Shown piece by piece: positions 8,268-18,500 of a stretch of 53,441 bases of DNA. A model generated the notes under the pieces. It was given only the letters and a program-made list of their open reading frames with translations, did not search any database and was not told the DNA's origin. The translations under genes and the position numbers were made by a program. Source of the stretch: Verrucomicrobiaceae bacterium (GTDB lineage Bacteria; Verrucomicrobiota; Verrucomicrobiia; Chthoniobacterales; Terrimicrobiaceae); assembly GCA_007280915.1 (NCBI GenBank), contig QYQL01000107.1:1-53441 (forward strand). Direction: 5' to 3'. Position 1 is the first letter of the stretch; each line of letters starts with the position of its first letter.

Positions 8268-11200
8268 CTACTCGACATTGGAGCCTTCGAGGATGGCATT
8301 CAAGTCCTCCTCCGGGATTCTGATGACATTTTTCCATTTGAACCCCTTTGCATTGAATATCTCCATGTCTGGAATTTTGCAGCGGAGGCCGTTTTGGATG
8401 AGGAAGACTGTTCCGGTGGCATCAATGAGATCGCCTTCCCGGGGAGTCACGTAAGGCTCAAGGACAGCTGTGAGATCAGGACCTTCGGGAAGGGCATCCA
8501 ATCCTTCATCCGGAATTCTGATGACATTTTCCACTTTGAACCCATTTGCGTTGAAAACTTTCATATTGGGAATATGGCGAAGTTGGCCGTCGCGGATGAC
8601 AAACACAGTATTCCTTGCTCCGATGAGATCGCCCTCCTCGGGCGCGGCAGACGGGGAGGGTGCAGCAACGTCACAGGGCGAAATGAAGTGATAAGTTCCA
8701 GAGGCAAGCTCCACAGAAGGACGACTGTCCACCGATTGGGCTGCGGCCACCCCGCTGGCAGTCTTCACCGGCTTGCCGGATTCCGTAATCTGGTCAATCG
8801 CGCTGCAAGGGAATGAAACCGTGGCGGTCGCGTTGGGTGGAACAGTCACATCCCACTTCAACTGCCCTCCCTGGCGGAGCATCCGGCTCTTGATCAAACC
8901 GCGTGGACTCTCGTAACTGAAATCCACCGAGTTTACCTGACGCGGCAAAGTGGGCCGAAGAGTAAAATGCCCAAACGCCGGCTGGTGGAGATCCGGCTCA
9001 ATCCCGACCAAATCGCGATAGAACCAGTTGCCCATCGCGGTAATCCCTTCGATTTGGGCGAAGGAATCACTCTCCCCCCAGCTCTCGCGAATGGAGTTAC
9101 CCGTCTGGCTGACCATGTTCAGGATGCTTGGATAGTCTTCCCGGAGCAGAATATCGCAGGCGGCATCAGCCTGCCCTCCCTGACTGAGCAGATGCAACAG
9201 GGGATAACTGAAAGGGGAACCGGTAATCAGGTGCCCCTTGGTCTTGGTCCGGAATTCCTCGACAATCTCTTTGGCCATCGTCTCGCGAGAAGCACGCGGC
9301 TCAAAATTGCCAGCATCCAAAGCGACATCCAACTGCTGACGTGTGGGAAGAGTCGGAAACCACACGCCGGTCTTCGCATCGAAGAACCGGTTGCGGCACT
9401 CCTGCTGGAATTCGTTCAGAATTTCTTGAACTTCCAGGGCTTGAGGTTTCCGGCCCAGGACTTGCAGCAGGTCGACCATTTCATGACCGATCTGCATGAC
9501 CATCTCGCACTGCGCGAACATTCTGGACAGCGTTTTGTTTTCTCCCTGAAGTTCCGGCAAGTCCGCCAGGGCGCTGTCTGCGATGTGGTCGCCGTAAGGA
9601 GAAACTTGATTCCAGACAGAGTATTCGGCCATCTCACGGATCACTTGAATCATCCAGGGAATGAAGGGTTCCAGCAAACGCTGGTCGCCGTAAAATGCCG
9701 CCAAATCCCGCGGCGTTTGACTGTAATGATAACAGCCGCAAATCTCGATCTCACGGTTCTTGGAATTGGCATACGTGGCCCGCGCACCGCAGACTTTGGT
9801 TGCCGGCCAGTGGAGGGACTCGTTCATCCTGATGTTGTCATCCTGAAGCTTGCTCAAGAGGTCGTAATTTCCCAGCCAATAGGCGGTATTGAGATTGTTC
9901 ATCGCCGGCAACGTGCTGTGGGAATACCTCTCGGCACCGTTGTTGTCCTGGAATTGGGAGTGATAGCACAGCTCCAGCGTGTCCTGGACCGCCTGAAGCA
10001 CCCGGTTCAGACGGGCGGTGTCCGTGGTCAGGGTGCCGACACGTGGCGGGACCGTATGCAGATCGAATCCGTCCACTTCTGAGAGTTCCAGCGGTGTCTT
10101 AAGCCCCAACACCTCAATGTATCGGAAGCCGGTATAAGTAAACGACGGTTCCCAGACTTCCTCCGGCTTTCCTGAGGAGACAAACATGTCCGTGTAGGCG
10201 ATCCCCCCGAACTGCATTCTTTTCTTTTTGCCGTCAGGTAGGGTGACATCCACAGATCGGAACGCTCCGTCGCTTCCACGCCGCTTGAACTTGAGCATGC
10301 CTGGTTTGAGCCCGGTGTTTTCAAACCCGTCGTAGAAGGCCAAACTGTGCGGCACCCCCTCGGCCTGACCGGCAAGCGCTTCGGAATATCGCACGACGAC
10401 CATCTGGCCTTTTTGCAGGCCTTTGAAATGCAGTCGCACTCGGCCGCCCAATTGTTTGCCGAAATCATACACCCAGACTCCGGGCATGGGATTTGTCCGT
10501 TTGATCGGATGGCCTTGCTCAACGATTTTTTCCGGAGGCATGATATCCCAGCGCAACTCGCCCAGCGGATGTTTGAGTTTCGCCTCCTCGGCTGCGACCC
10601 ATCCATGAGCGTCAAAGCCGGGAAGCTTCCAGCCCACGGGCTCTGTGTTGGCGTCAAAAAGTTCACCGCACCAGAATTTTTGACGTTCGATCCCGCCGCT
10701 GCCGCATTGCCAGGACGCATCGGTCGAAATGATTTCCTGCGTTCCATCGGCATATTCCAGTGCCAGGCGGGCGATCAACACCGGCCGGTCATGGTATTGC
10801 TCCGGCGTGTGCCCCAACCATGCCCGCAGCCGTCCGGTCACGGCCTGCACTCCAAGACAGTTGTTCCCGCTTTTCAATTGCGAGGTAAGATCGAAAACCT
10901 GGTAGTTCACCTTGACTGAAAAATGGGAATCGCTGGGTTCCAGATCCCGCTCGCCAAGTTTTTGGCCGTTCAGAAATGCGCGGTAATATCCAAGCCCCGA
11001 AATGTAGAGCCTAGCCCGAACCGGCGGGCTTTTAACGGTAAACTCACGCCGAAAAAGGGATGCGGGACAGGCCGTGTCCCGGAACAGGTCGTAATATTCC
11101 CGCTCCGATTTGGCGATGTCCTCGGTCGTGAGCTTTGATGACTTGTCGAGCTGAAGATGGAGCGGAAAGATGGCAAACTTTGCCCATGTGCGAAACTTCT

Positions 11201-11693
11201 CGTCCTCTATTGGAACCAGAGGTGATTGGATCCATTTGCAGGGTGCGCCAAGCTGCCAGTCGGAGGGATGAATTGCCCCGGTTTCAAACCATGTCGCCGG
11301 TGCGTAGCCACCGGGAAGTTGCTTCTGATCCCATGTTCGGACCGTCCAAAAATAACGGCGGAATGACTCGGGCTTCACGCCGAACGGCACCAACTGGCTG
11401 TTGCTGGATTCCACCTTGCCCGAGTCCCACAGCAGTTGCCCACTCTGCAAAGCCTGAAGCGATGGGGCAACCAGGATTTGATATGCCGTTTGCCGCTGGC
11501 CACGGGCGACTTTTCCCGGAGCATCCTGCCGAACCGGCATCTTCCAGGACACCCTGAGCTGGTCCAGGTCGATTCCCAGCGGGGTGACATGCATCTCAGT
11601 GGTCAGATCGAACGGCGCGCCATCGGCTCTTGCCGCAGATGTGACAACTGCTGACGCCAAAACCACCAAGATGACGAATGATAATCTCTTCAT
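8268..11693 (-). CDS. Divergent GH78-like alpha-L-rhamnosidase with two C-terminal KR-IP repeat modules
   Basis: 1141 residues with signal peptide MKRLSFVILVVLASAVVTSA. The domain order follows GH78: N-terminal beta domain (about 30-150), galactose-binding-like domain (RARLYISGLGYYRAFLNG), the VWVYDFGKQLGGRVRL segment, then an alpha/alpha barrel and C-terminal beta domain. The acid region is QDNNGAERYSHS: Asp583 and Glu588 align with the usual D and E, but the downstream W and D of the ERxxWxGD signature are missing. The base region NSIRESWGE keeps Glu870. Residues about 1019-1074 and 1086-1141 are two copies of a roughly 55-residue module (EGDLI, VIRDG, IPNM, FNA-GFK, VIRIP). The same module forms the entire protein at 15087-15569. 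Family call good; activity uncertain. Confidence 0.85.
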   Translation of the reverse strand: MKRLSFVILVVLASAVVTSAARADGAPFDLTTEMHVTPLGIDLDQLRVSWKMPVRQDAPGKVARGQRQTAYQILVAPSLQALQSGQLLWDSGKVESSNSQLVPFGVKPESFRRYFWTVRTWDQKQLPGGYAPATWFETGAIHPSDWQLGAPCKWIQSPLVPIEDEKFRTWAKFAIFPLHLQLDKSSKLTTEDIAKSEREYYDLFRDTACPASLFRREFTVKSPPVRARLYISGLGYYRAFLNGQKLGERDLEPSDSHFSVKVNYQVFDLTSQLKSGNNCLGVQAVTGRLRAWLGHTPEQYHDRPVLIARLALEYADGTQEIISTDASWQCGSGGIERQKFWCGELFDANTEPVGWKLPGFDAHGWVAAEEAKLKHPLGELRWDIMPPEKIVEQGHPIKRTNPMPGVWVYDFGKQLGGRVRLHFKGLQKGQMVVVRYSEALAGQAEGVPHSLAFYDGFENTGLKPGMLKFKRRGSDGAFRSVDVTLPDGKKKRMQFGGIAYTDMFVSSGKPEEVWEPSFTYTGFRYIEVLGLKTPLELSEVDGFDLHTVPPRVGTLTTDTARLNRVLQAVQDTLELCYHSQFQDNNGAERYSHSTLPAMNNLNTAYWLGNYDLLSKLQDDNIRMNESLHWPATKVCGARATYANSKNREIEICGCYHYSQTPRDLAAFYGDQRLLEPFIPWMIQVIREMAEYSVWNQVSPYGDHIADSALADLPELQGENKTLSRMFAQCEMVMQIGHEMVDLLQVLGRKPQALEVQEILNEFQQECRNRFFDAKTGVWFPTLPTRQQLDVALDAGNFEPRASRETMAKEIVEEFRTKTKGHLITGSPFSYPLLHLLSQGGQADAACDILLREDYPSILNMVSQTGNSIRESWGESDSFAQIEGITAMGNWFYRDLVGIEPDLHQPAFGHFTLRPTLPRQVNSVDFSYESPRGLIKSRMLRQGGQLKWDVTVPPNATATVSFPCSAIDQITESGKPVKTASGVAAAQSVDSRPSVELASGTYHFISPCDVAAPSPSAAPEEGDLIGARNTVFVIRDGQLRHIPNMKVFNANGFKVENVIRIPDEGLDALPEGPDLTAVLEPYVTPREGDLIDATGTVFLIQNGLRCKIPDMEIFNAKGFKWKNVIRIPEEDLNAILEGSNVE

Positions 11694-11780
11694 ATCGGGC
11701 CTTTCATTGCTGAGGGCACATTAAAACACCGTGGGCTGGATTGTGCTACTAACACCCAACTCTGGTACGTTGATTCATGC

Positions 11781-14700
11781 TTATTCATGGTTGCTGCCGA
11801 CAAAGGGTGAGACAAATTCATAGCTTCCCGATTCGACCTCAAACCTTGCTGTGTCGGGTGTCGTAGTGGCAGGGGATACTTGTTTTCCGCCTTCGGTGAT
11901 CTTCGCCGCGTCAGTGGTAGGCACGCAAATGGTGGCGGTGGTGTTCGGTGGCACCGTGGCACGGAGCGTGATTTTTCCACCTTCGATTTTCCAGTCGGAT
12001 TTGATTGCTCCGTGGATGGATTGATATTCGGCTTTGGCCCATGTCACACCGCCGCCGGGTTTCGGTGCGATGACGAAGTGCTTCCAGCCGGGCTGCGCGT
12101 CGTCGGGATTGAGCCCGGCGATGTTGCGCCACATCCATTCGCCCACCGCGCCAAAAGCCCAATGGTTGAAGGAGTTCATGCCCGGATCGTAAAAGCCGCG
12201 GCCTTTCACGTAGCCATCCCATCGCTCCCAAACCGTCGTAGCGCCGTTGTCAATCATGGCGAGCCACGATGGCGAGTTGCGGTTGGTGAGCACCTGCCAG
12301 ACGACATCGGTCTCATGGTTTCGCGTCAGTTCCAACATGGCCCGGTGAGTGGATTGGATGCCGGTGGAAAAGTGATTCTGGTAACGGCGGATGTTTTCCA
12401 CGAGGTGCTGGGCAGCTTTCGGGCGCAGGTCGTCGGGGAGCAAGTTAAAGTTGAGAGCAAGCGCGTAGCCGCCCTGCGTGTCGCCCTCGATGCGTCCGTC
12501 GGGTTTGACGTAGCGCTGGTTAAAGGCTGTTTTGATCCGCTTAAACAACTCGCCGTAGCGCCGCGCCTCTTCCTGACGACCAAGGGCGGCAGCCATCTTG
12601 GCCACCAATTCGGTGGAGTGGGCGAAAAATGCCGTGGCGAAAAGTTCCTTGGACACCGCGCCGCCCGTGGTGGGCCAGCCGGCTTGGCGGATAAAATCGC
12701 CATTGAGCCAATCGCCGTAGTCGTCGCCGCGGTAATTGGCCCAGATGAGGTCGGGGTTGGCTTTTTGGATGAAGTCCACCCAGCGGCAGGCGGCCTCGAA
12801 GTGCTCGGCGAGCAGGCGCGTGTCGGCGTAGTTCTGATAAACCCGCCACGGGATGATCGTGCCCGCGTCGGCCCAGCCTGGCTCGCCGGTGGCGCGCTTG
12901 TTCGGGTCGCGGGGATGTGGAGCGTGGCCGGGGAAACGTCCGTCATCGGCCTGATCGTCGCGGATGTCCTGCACGGTTTTGCTGAAGAAGGCGGCCATAT
13001 CCATGTTGAAGATGGCCGTTTGCGCGAATGCCTGGATGTCGCCCATCCAGCCGAGCCGTTCGTTCCGCTGCGGGCAATCGGTAGGGGCGCTCATCAGGTT
13101 GGCGCGCTGGGTCCAGAGGATGTTTTGCATGAGCTGAGTCAGCGACGGATCGGAACACTCGAAGCGGCCTACGACCGGTGCGGCGGATCGAAACACGCAG
13201 CCCAGAACGGCGTTCGTGTCGGGGCGTGCCGCCAGACCGGTCAATTCGACGTAGCGAAAACCGTGGTAGGTGAAGTGCGGCTCGAAGACAAACTCGCCAT
13301 CGGCGCGCGGCGTGTAGCGGTCAATCTGCGTATTTCCACGCAGGTTGGCCGTGTAGAGCGTGCCGTCATCGTTGAGCATTTCGCCGTAGCGCATGGTGAC
13401 GTTCTGACCGATCGCACCGATGGCTTTCACGCGTGCCCAGCCGGCCATGTTCTGGCCCAAATCGAACACGAACACACCGGGCTTGGGTTCGGTCACCGCG
13501 ATGGCGGGCAGCTCCATCTCCACCTGGATCGGTTCCCCGCGTTGCCAAACCAACTGCCGTGCATCCAAGTCGTAGCTCATCACGGGCTCCCACGCCCCGG
13601 CGTTAAAACCGGACGCGTCCCAGCCGGGCGCTTCCTTGGGCGCGGCATAGATTTCTCCGGCGTAAATTCCGGAGGCGCAAATCGGGCCGTCGGTGAAACG
13701 CCGCCAGGAGTCGTTGGTCACAATCGTTTGCTTCCCGCCATCGGCGAACTCCACTTCGAGCTGAAGCAGAAAGCGCATGTGGGTGCCATTGGCGTAGCGG
13801 CCCGCTCCCTGCAAACGGCCCGCATACCAGCCTTCCCCCAGAAAGGCACCAATGGCGTTCTCGCCGGAGCGCAACAGTGCGGTGACATCGTAAACCTGGT
13901 AGTGAACGCGCTTGCGGTAGCTGGTCCATTCGGGCGCGAGCAACTGGTTACCCACGCGCTGGCCGTTGATGCGCAGTTCGTAGAGTCCGAGCGCGGAGGC
14001 GTAGACGGTGGCGCGCTTGACCGGACGATCCAATTGGAACGACTTGCGCAGCATCGCCGCCGGCAACGCCCCGCCACTGTCACCTCCGGGCTTGACCGTC
14101 ACCAACACGTCATCCGTCAGATGCGCAGCAGCCCACGGGCCGGTTTCAAACGAGTCGAGCGCGAACACCGGCGCGCCTTGGGCGAGATTTTTGTCGCCGT
14201 TCAGGACCTGCATCTCTGCCAGCGCGAAGGCGAAGTTGTCCGCGTCACGCCGCCCAAGTCGTGTGACCGTGAGCCGGACGAACTGCGCCGTGGTGGCGGG
14301 GAAGCGGTAGATCGGCGCGTTGACGCCGGGATTCGCCTCGTCGCCGGCGGTGCGATCGAGCAACACGCGCGCATCGGAGAAATCGGCGCGGGATGCGGCT
14401 TCAATCTTGAAGCGCACCGGGAACAGGAAACCCGGCGTGTCGGGAAAGTCGTAGGGCCGCGCCGGGAAGAGGCGCACAGCATCGAAGGTTTGCTGCTGGC
14501 CCAGATCAACCACGACCCATTTGATGATGTCCTCCGACTTGGCGATTTTGCTTTGATAACCATTGCACAACTCGCGCGGTGGCACGTTGGGAATCAGATT
14601 GGTGACGCTGGGGATTTCGCCGATCCACTTCGCCTGCCAGTCGGATGCTTGCAGCAAGCCCATCGTCCAAGTGGAGGGCCCGCTCCAAGCCGAGGGCTGG

Positions 14701-15071
14701 CCGTCCTTGTCCCACACGCGCACTTTCCACCACATCCGCGCCCGCGACACGAGCGGCTTGCCGGCATAGATAATATGAATGGTCTGGTCTGAAGAAATCT
14801 TCCCGCTGTCCCACAGATCCCCTTCCCCCTTGGCAAGCGCCTCGGGAGTTGATGCGACGAGAACTTGGAATGCGGTTTGATTTTGGCCGCGCTCCTCCGA
14901 AGCCAGCGTCCAGCTCAACCGCGGTTGCACAACATCAACACCGACGGGAGCGACACGGTATTCGCAGCGCAGCTTCTCGACTGCAAGACCGCGGGATTGG
15001 CTGGCCGCGGACGCGGGCGGACACAGAAGTGCGCCGAGCAAAAAAAGGCAGATAGTTTTGGGAAATCTCAT
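11781..15071 (-). CDS. GH78 alpha-L-rhamnosidase with discoidin-like domain
   Basis: 1096 residues, signal peptide MRFPKTICLFLLGALLCPPA. Order: fibronectin-like N-domain (LRCEYRVAPVGVDVVQPRLSW), an F5/8-type C (discoidin-like) insert about 175-315 (FDAVRLFPARPYDF, FVRLTVTRLG), the GH78 N-domain (TVYASALGLYELRINGQRVG), VFVFDLGQNMAGW, the alpha/alpha barrel and C-terminal beta domain. Catalytic signature DCPQRNERLGWMGD gives Asp665, acid Glu671, Trp675 and Asp678; TTVWERWDGY gives base Glu949. These spacings match characterised GH78 enzymes. It would remove terminal alpha-L-rhamnose outside the cytoplasm. It is a close paralogue of 15597-18869. The carbohydrate-binding-like insert suggests polymer targeting. 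Confidence 0.95.
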   Translation of the reverse strand: MRFPKTICLFLLGALLCPPASAASQSRGLAVEKLRCEYRVAPVGVDVVQPRLSWTLASEERGQNQTAFQVLVASTPEALAKGEGDLWDSGKISSDQTIHIIYAGKPLVSRARMWWKVRVWDKDGQPSAWSGPSTWTMGLLQASDWQAKWIGEIPSVTNLIPNVPPRELCNGYQSKIAKSEDIIKWVVVDLGQQQTFDAVRLFPARPYDFPDTPGFLFPVRFKIEAASRADFSDARVLLDRTAGDEANPGVNAPIYRFPATTAQFVRLTVTRLGRRDADNFAFALAEMQVLNGDKNLAQGAPVFALDSFETGPWAAAHLTDDVLVTVKPGGDSGGALPAAMLRKSFQLDRPVKRATVYASALGLYELRINGQRVGNQLLAPEWTSYRKRVHYQVYDVTALLRSGENAIGAFLGEGWYAGRLQGAGRYANGTHMRFLLQLEVEFADGGKQTIVTNDSWRRFTDGPICASGIYAGEIYAAPKEAPGWDASGFNAGAWEPVMSYDLDARQLVWQRGEPIQVEMELPAIAVTEPKPGVFVFDLGQNMAGWARVKAIGAIGQNVTMRYGEMLNDDGTLYTANLRGNTQIDRYTPRADGEFVFEPHFTYHGFRYVELTGLAARPDTNAVLGCVFRSAAPVVGRFECSDPSLTQLMQNILWTQRANLMSAPTDCPQRNERLGWMGDIQAFAQTAIFNMDMAAFFSKTVQDIRDDQADDGRFPGHAPHPRDPNKRATGEPGWADAGTIIPWRVYQNYADTRLLAEHFEAACRWVDFIQKANPDLIWANYRGDDYGDWLNGDFIRQAGWPTTGGAVSKELFATAFFAHSTELVAKMAAALGRQEEARRYGELFKRIKTAFNQRYVKPDGRIEGDTQGGYALALNFNLLPDDLRPKAAQHLVENIRRYQNHFSTGIQSTHRAMLELTRNHETDVVWQVLTNRNSPSWLAMIDNGATTVWERWDGYVKGRGFYDPGMNSFNHWAFGAVGEWMWRNIAGLNPDDAQPGWKHFVIAPKPGGGVTWAKAEYQSIHGAIKSDWKIEGGKITLRATVPPNTTATICVPTTDAAKITEGGKQVSPATTTPDTARFEVESGSYEFVSPFVGSNHE

Positions 15072-15086
15072 GGCGAAACAGCCGGG

Positions 15087-15569
15087 CTATTCGACCTTCG
15101 GGCCGACGGGAATGGCGTTCAGGTCTTCGTCGGAGATCTTGATGATGTCTTCGCTCTTGAGCCCGTTGGCGTTGAGAATCTCCATGTTTGGAATCTGGCA
15201 GCGTTTGCCGTCAAGGATAACATAAATGGCACCGGCGGGAGACTGAATGATATCATACTGCTTCGGGGTATTGTAGGGATTGAGGGCCGTGGCAGCACTC
15301 GGGGGTTGGGGCTTGTTTGGCTTGGTGAGAACCGGACCTGCGGGAATGGCGCTCATCTCCTCATCAGAAACCTTGATGATATTTTCCCGCTTGAAGCCGC
15401 AGCCATCGAATACATTCATGCTGGGAATGAGAGAGCGTTTGCCATCCCGGATGACAGAAAGCGCGCCGCTGGGAGCCTGGATGAGATCACCCTCCTTGGG
15501 CGCGGCGGATAGGTTGGGGGCGGCCACGCCAATGGTCAAAAGCAATGCTAAAACAAACCTGATTTTCAT
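15087..15569 (-). CDS. Small secreted protein made of two KR-IP repeat modules
   Basis: 160 residues: signal peptide MKIRFVLALLLTIGVAAPNL, then two modules at about 25-80 and 103-160 joined by a proline-rich linker (NKPQPPSAATALNPYN). Each module reads roughly as GDLI, G-hydrophobic-x-VI-DGKR, IP-M, GF/L-K-x-ENIIK, DE-x-AIP-GP. The same module is duplicated at the C-terminus of the rhamnosidase at 8268-11693. Similar sequences with a DGKRxxIP core occur as accessory modules on exported bacterial proteins; no enzymatic residues are evident. It sits between two paralogous rhamnosidases, 27 bp after one and 15 bp before the next. A binding or scaffold role with rhamnosidases is inferred from the fused and free arrangement. 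Function unknown. Confidence 0.85.
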   Translation of the reverse strand: MKIRFVLALLLTIGVAAPNLSAAPKEGDLIQAPSGALSVIRDGKRSLIPSMNVFDGCGFKRENIIKVSDEEMSAIPAGPVLTKPNKPQPPSAATALNPYNTPKQYDIIQSPAGAIYVILDGKRCQIPNMEILNANGLKSEDIIKISDEDLNAIPVGPKVE

Positions 15570-15596
15570 ATGATGAATTGGTTGCAGTAAATTATT

Positions 15597-18500
15597 TTAT
15601 CGGCTGAAGGGTGAGACAAATTCATAACTTCCCGATTCGACCTCAAACACCGCGGTGTCGGACGTCGTGCTGGCAGGGGATACTTGTTTTCCGCTTTCGG
15701 TGATCTTTGCCGCGTCGGTGGTAGGAACGCAAATGGTGGCGGTGGTGTTCGGCGGCACCGTGGCACGGAGCGTGAGTTTCCCATTCTCGATTTTCCAATC
15801 ACACTGGATGGCTCCATGGATGGATTGATACTCGCTCTTCGCCCATGTCACACCGCCGCCGGGTTTCGGCGCGATGACGAAATGTTTCCAGCCGGGCTGA
15901 TTCTCGTCGGGATTGAATCCGGCGATGTTCCTCCACATCCATTCACCCACCGCGCCCAGCGCCCAATGGTTGAACGAGTTCATGCCCGCGTCCTGGAAGC
16001 CGCGGCCCTTCACATATCCGTCCCAGCGTTCCCAGATCGTGGTCGCGCCGTTGTCGATCATATACAGCCACGATGGAAACGTGCGGTTGGTGAGAAGCTG
16101 CCAAGCGACGGCGGGCTGGTTGTTTCTCATCAGCTCAAGCATGGCGTGATGCGTGGTTTGGATGCCGGTGGATAGATGGTTCTGGTAGCGCCGGATGTTC
16201 TCAACAAGATGCGCGGTGGCTTTCGGGCGCAGATCGTCCGGCAGCAGATTGAAGCTGAGCGCGAGCGCATAGCCGCCTTGCGTGTCGCCTTCGATACGAC
16301 CGTCAGGTTTGACGAAGCTTTGGTTGAAAGCGGTTTTGATGTTTTCGAATAATTCGCCGTAGTAGCGCGCCTCTTCCTTGCGTCCGATCGCCGCCGCCAT
16401 CTTCGCCACCAACTCGGTGGAGTGGGCGAAAAATGCGGTGGCGAAAACTTCCTTTGGCACCGAGCCCCCTTGGTTGGGCCAGCCGGCCAGTTTGACTTTG
16501 TCGCCGTTGAGCCAGTCGTTGAAGTCCGCGCCGCGGTTATTGGCCCAGATCAGCCCGGGATTGGCTTTGTGGATGAAATCCACCCAGCGGCGGGCGGCCT
16601 CGAAATGCTCCTGGAGGAGCCGGGTGTCCCCGTAGTTTTCATACACGAGCCACGGGATTATGGTGCCCGCGTCGCCCCACGCCGGCACGCCGGTATTGGG
16701 AATGTTTGAATCACCGGGAAACGGCGCGACATTCGGGAAACGCCCGTCGTCGGCCTGATCGTCGCGGATGTCCTGCACCGACTTCGAGAGGAAGGCCGCC
16801 ATGTCCATGTTGAAGATGGCTGTTTGCGCGAAGGCTTGGATATCGCCCAGCCAGCCGAGCCGTTCGCCGCGCTGCGGGCAATCGGTGGGCACCCCCATCA
16901 GGTTGGCACGCTGGGTCCAGAGGATATTTTGCATGAGTTGGTTCAGCGAGGGATCAGAACACTCGAAGCGGCTTATGATCGGCGCGGAGGAGTGAAACAC
17001 GCGGCCCAGGACAGAGTTCGTGGTGGGTGGCTGCGCCAGCCCGGTTACTTCGAGAAACCGGAAGCCGTGGTAGGTAAAATGAGGCTCGAAGACAAACTCG
17101 CCGTCCGTCCGCGGAGTGTAGCGGTCGGTCTGCAAAGCTCTGCGCAGGTTTCCGGTAAAAATGGTTCCGTCTTCGTTGAGCATTTCGCCGTGCCGCAGCG
17201 TGACCGTCTGATCGGCGGCTCCCATGGCTTTCACACGGACCCAGCCGACCATATTCTGGCCGAAATCGAACACGAATACGCCGGGTTTTGGTTCGGTCAT
17301 CCTGACGGGTGTGATTTCTTTCTCGACCTGGATTGGCTCGTTGCGCTGCCAGACGAATTTCAATGAATCAACATCGGAACTTTGCACGGGTTGCCATGCC
17401 TTGTCGTTGAAGCCTAGCGTGTCCCAGCCGGGCGCTTCCTTGCGGGCGTCATACACTTCGCCGTCATAAATGCCGGAGGAGCGTATGGGGCCATCAGAGG
17501 TGCAGAGCCAGGATTCATCGGTGACAATCGTTTGCTTCCCCCCATCGGCGAACTCCACTTCGAGTTGGAGCAGGAAGCGGGGCTGTGTGCCATACCGTCC
17601 GCTCTGCAGCCGACCCGCATACCAACCCTCGCCCAGATAAGCGGCCACGGCATTCTCACCCGGATGGAGCAGGGCTGTGACATCGAAAACCTGGTATTGA
17701 AGGCGCTTGCGGTAACTGGTCCATTCGGGCGCGAGCAAGTGGTCCCCCACGCGCTGGCCGTTGAGCCGCAATTCGTAGAGGCCCAGCGCAGTAACGTAAG
17801 CCGTTGCGCGCCGGATCGTGCGATCCAATTCAAATGACCTGCGGAACATCGTGGCCGGCAGTGGCTCGCTGCTCTCGTTGCCGGGCTTGACCGACACCAA
17901 CACGCCATCCGTCAGATTCGCTGCGGACCAGGTCCCGGTCTCAAGGGAGTCGGGTGCGGATACCGGTGCTCCTTGCGCAAGGTTCCTGTCTCCGTTCAAG
18001 ACCTGCATCTCCGCCAGAGCGAAGGCGAAGTTGTTTTTGCCCTTCTGGCCCAGCCGCGTAACCGTAAGACGGACGAATTGCGCCGTCGTGGCTGGGAATC
18101 GATAGAGTGCAGGGTTTGTTCCGGGGTTCGCCTCATCGTCGTCGGTGTGGTCGAGGATCACACGCGTATCCGAAAAATCGGCGCGCGATGCGGCCTCGAT
18201 CTTGAAACGCACCGGAAAAAGAAAGCCTGGGGTGTCGGGGTGGAAGTCATATGGCCGGGCGGGAAAAAGGCGCACCGCATCAAAGCTTTGAGGTTTTCCA
18301 AGGTCAACCGTGACCGACTGGGATCTGTCTGCGGACTTGGCCATCATGCTGTGGCAGCCGTTTTTCCCCTCCTTGCGCGCAGGAGGTTTCAAGGCATTGG
18401 TCGGATCAGCGATCCACTTCGCCTGCCAATCGGACGGCTGCAGCAAACCCATCGTCCACGAAGCGGGGGCACTCCAGGCCGATGGCTGGCCGTCCATGTC

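Noticed and set aside
11880..14792. 970-codon plus-strand open frame opposite the rhamnosidase
   Set aside because: It lies antisense to a gene with complete GH78 motifs; its translation has no recognisable domain and is rich in Val, Gly and Arg, as expected of the mirror frame of a GC-rich gene.
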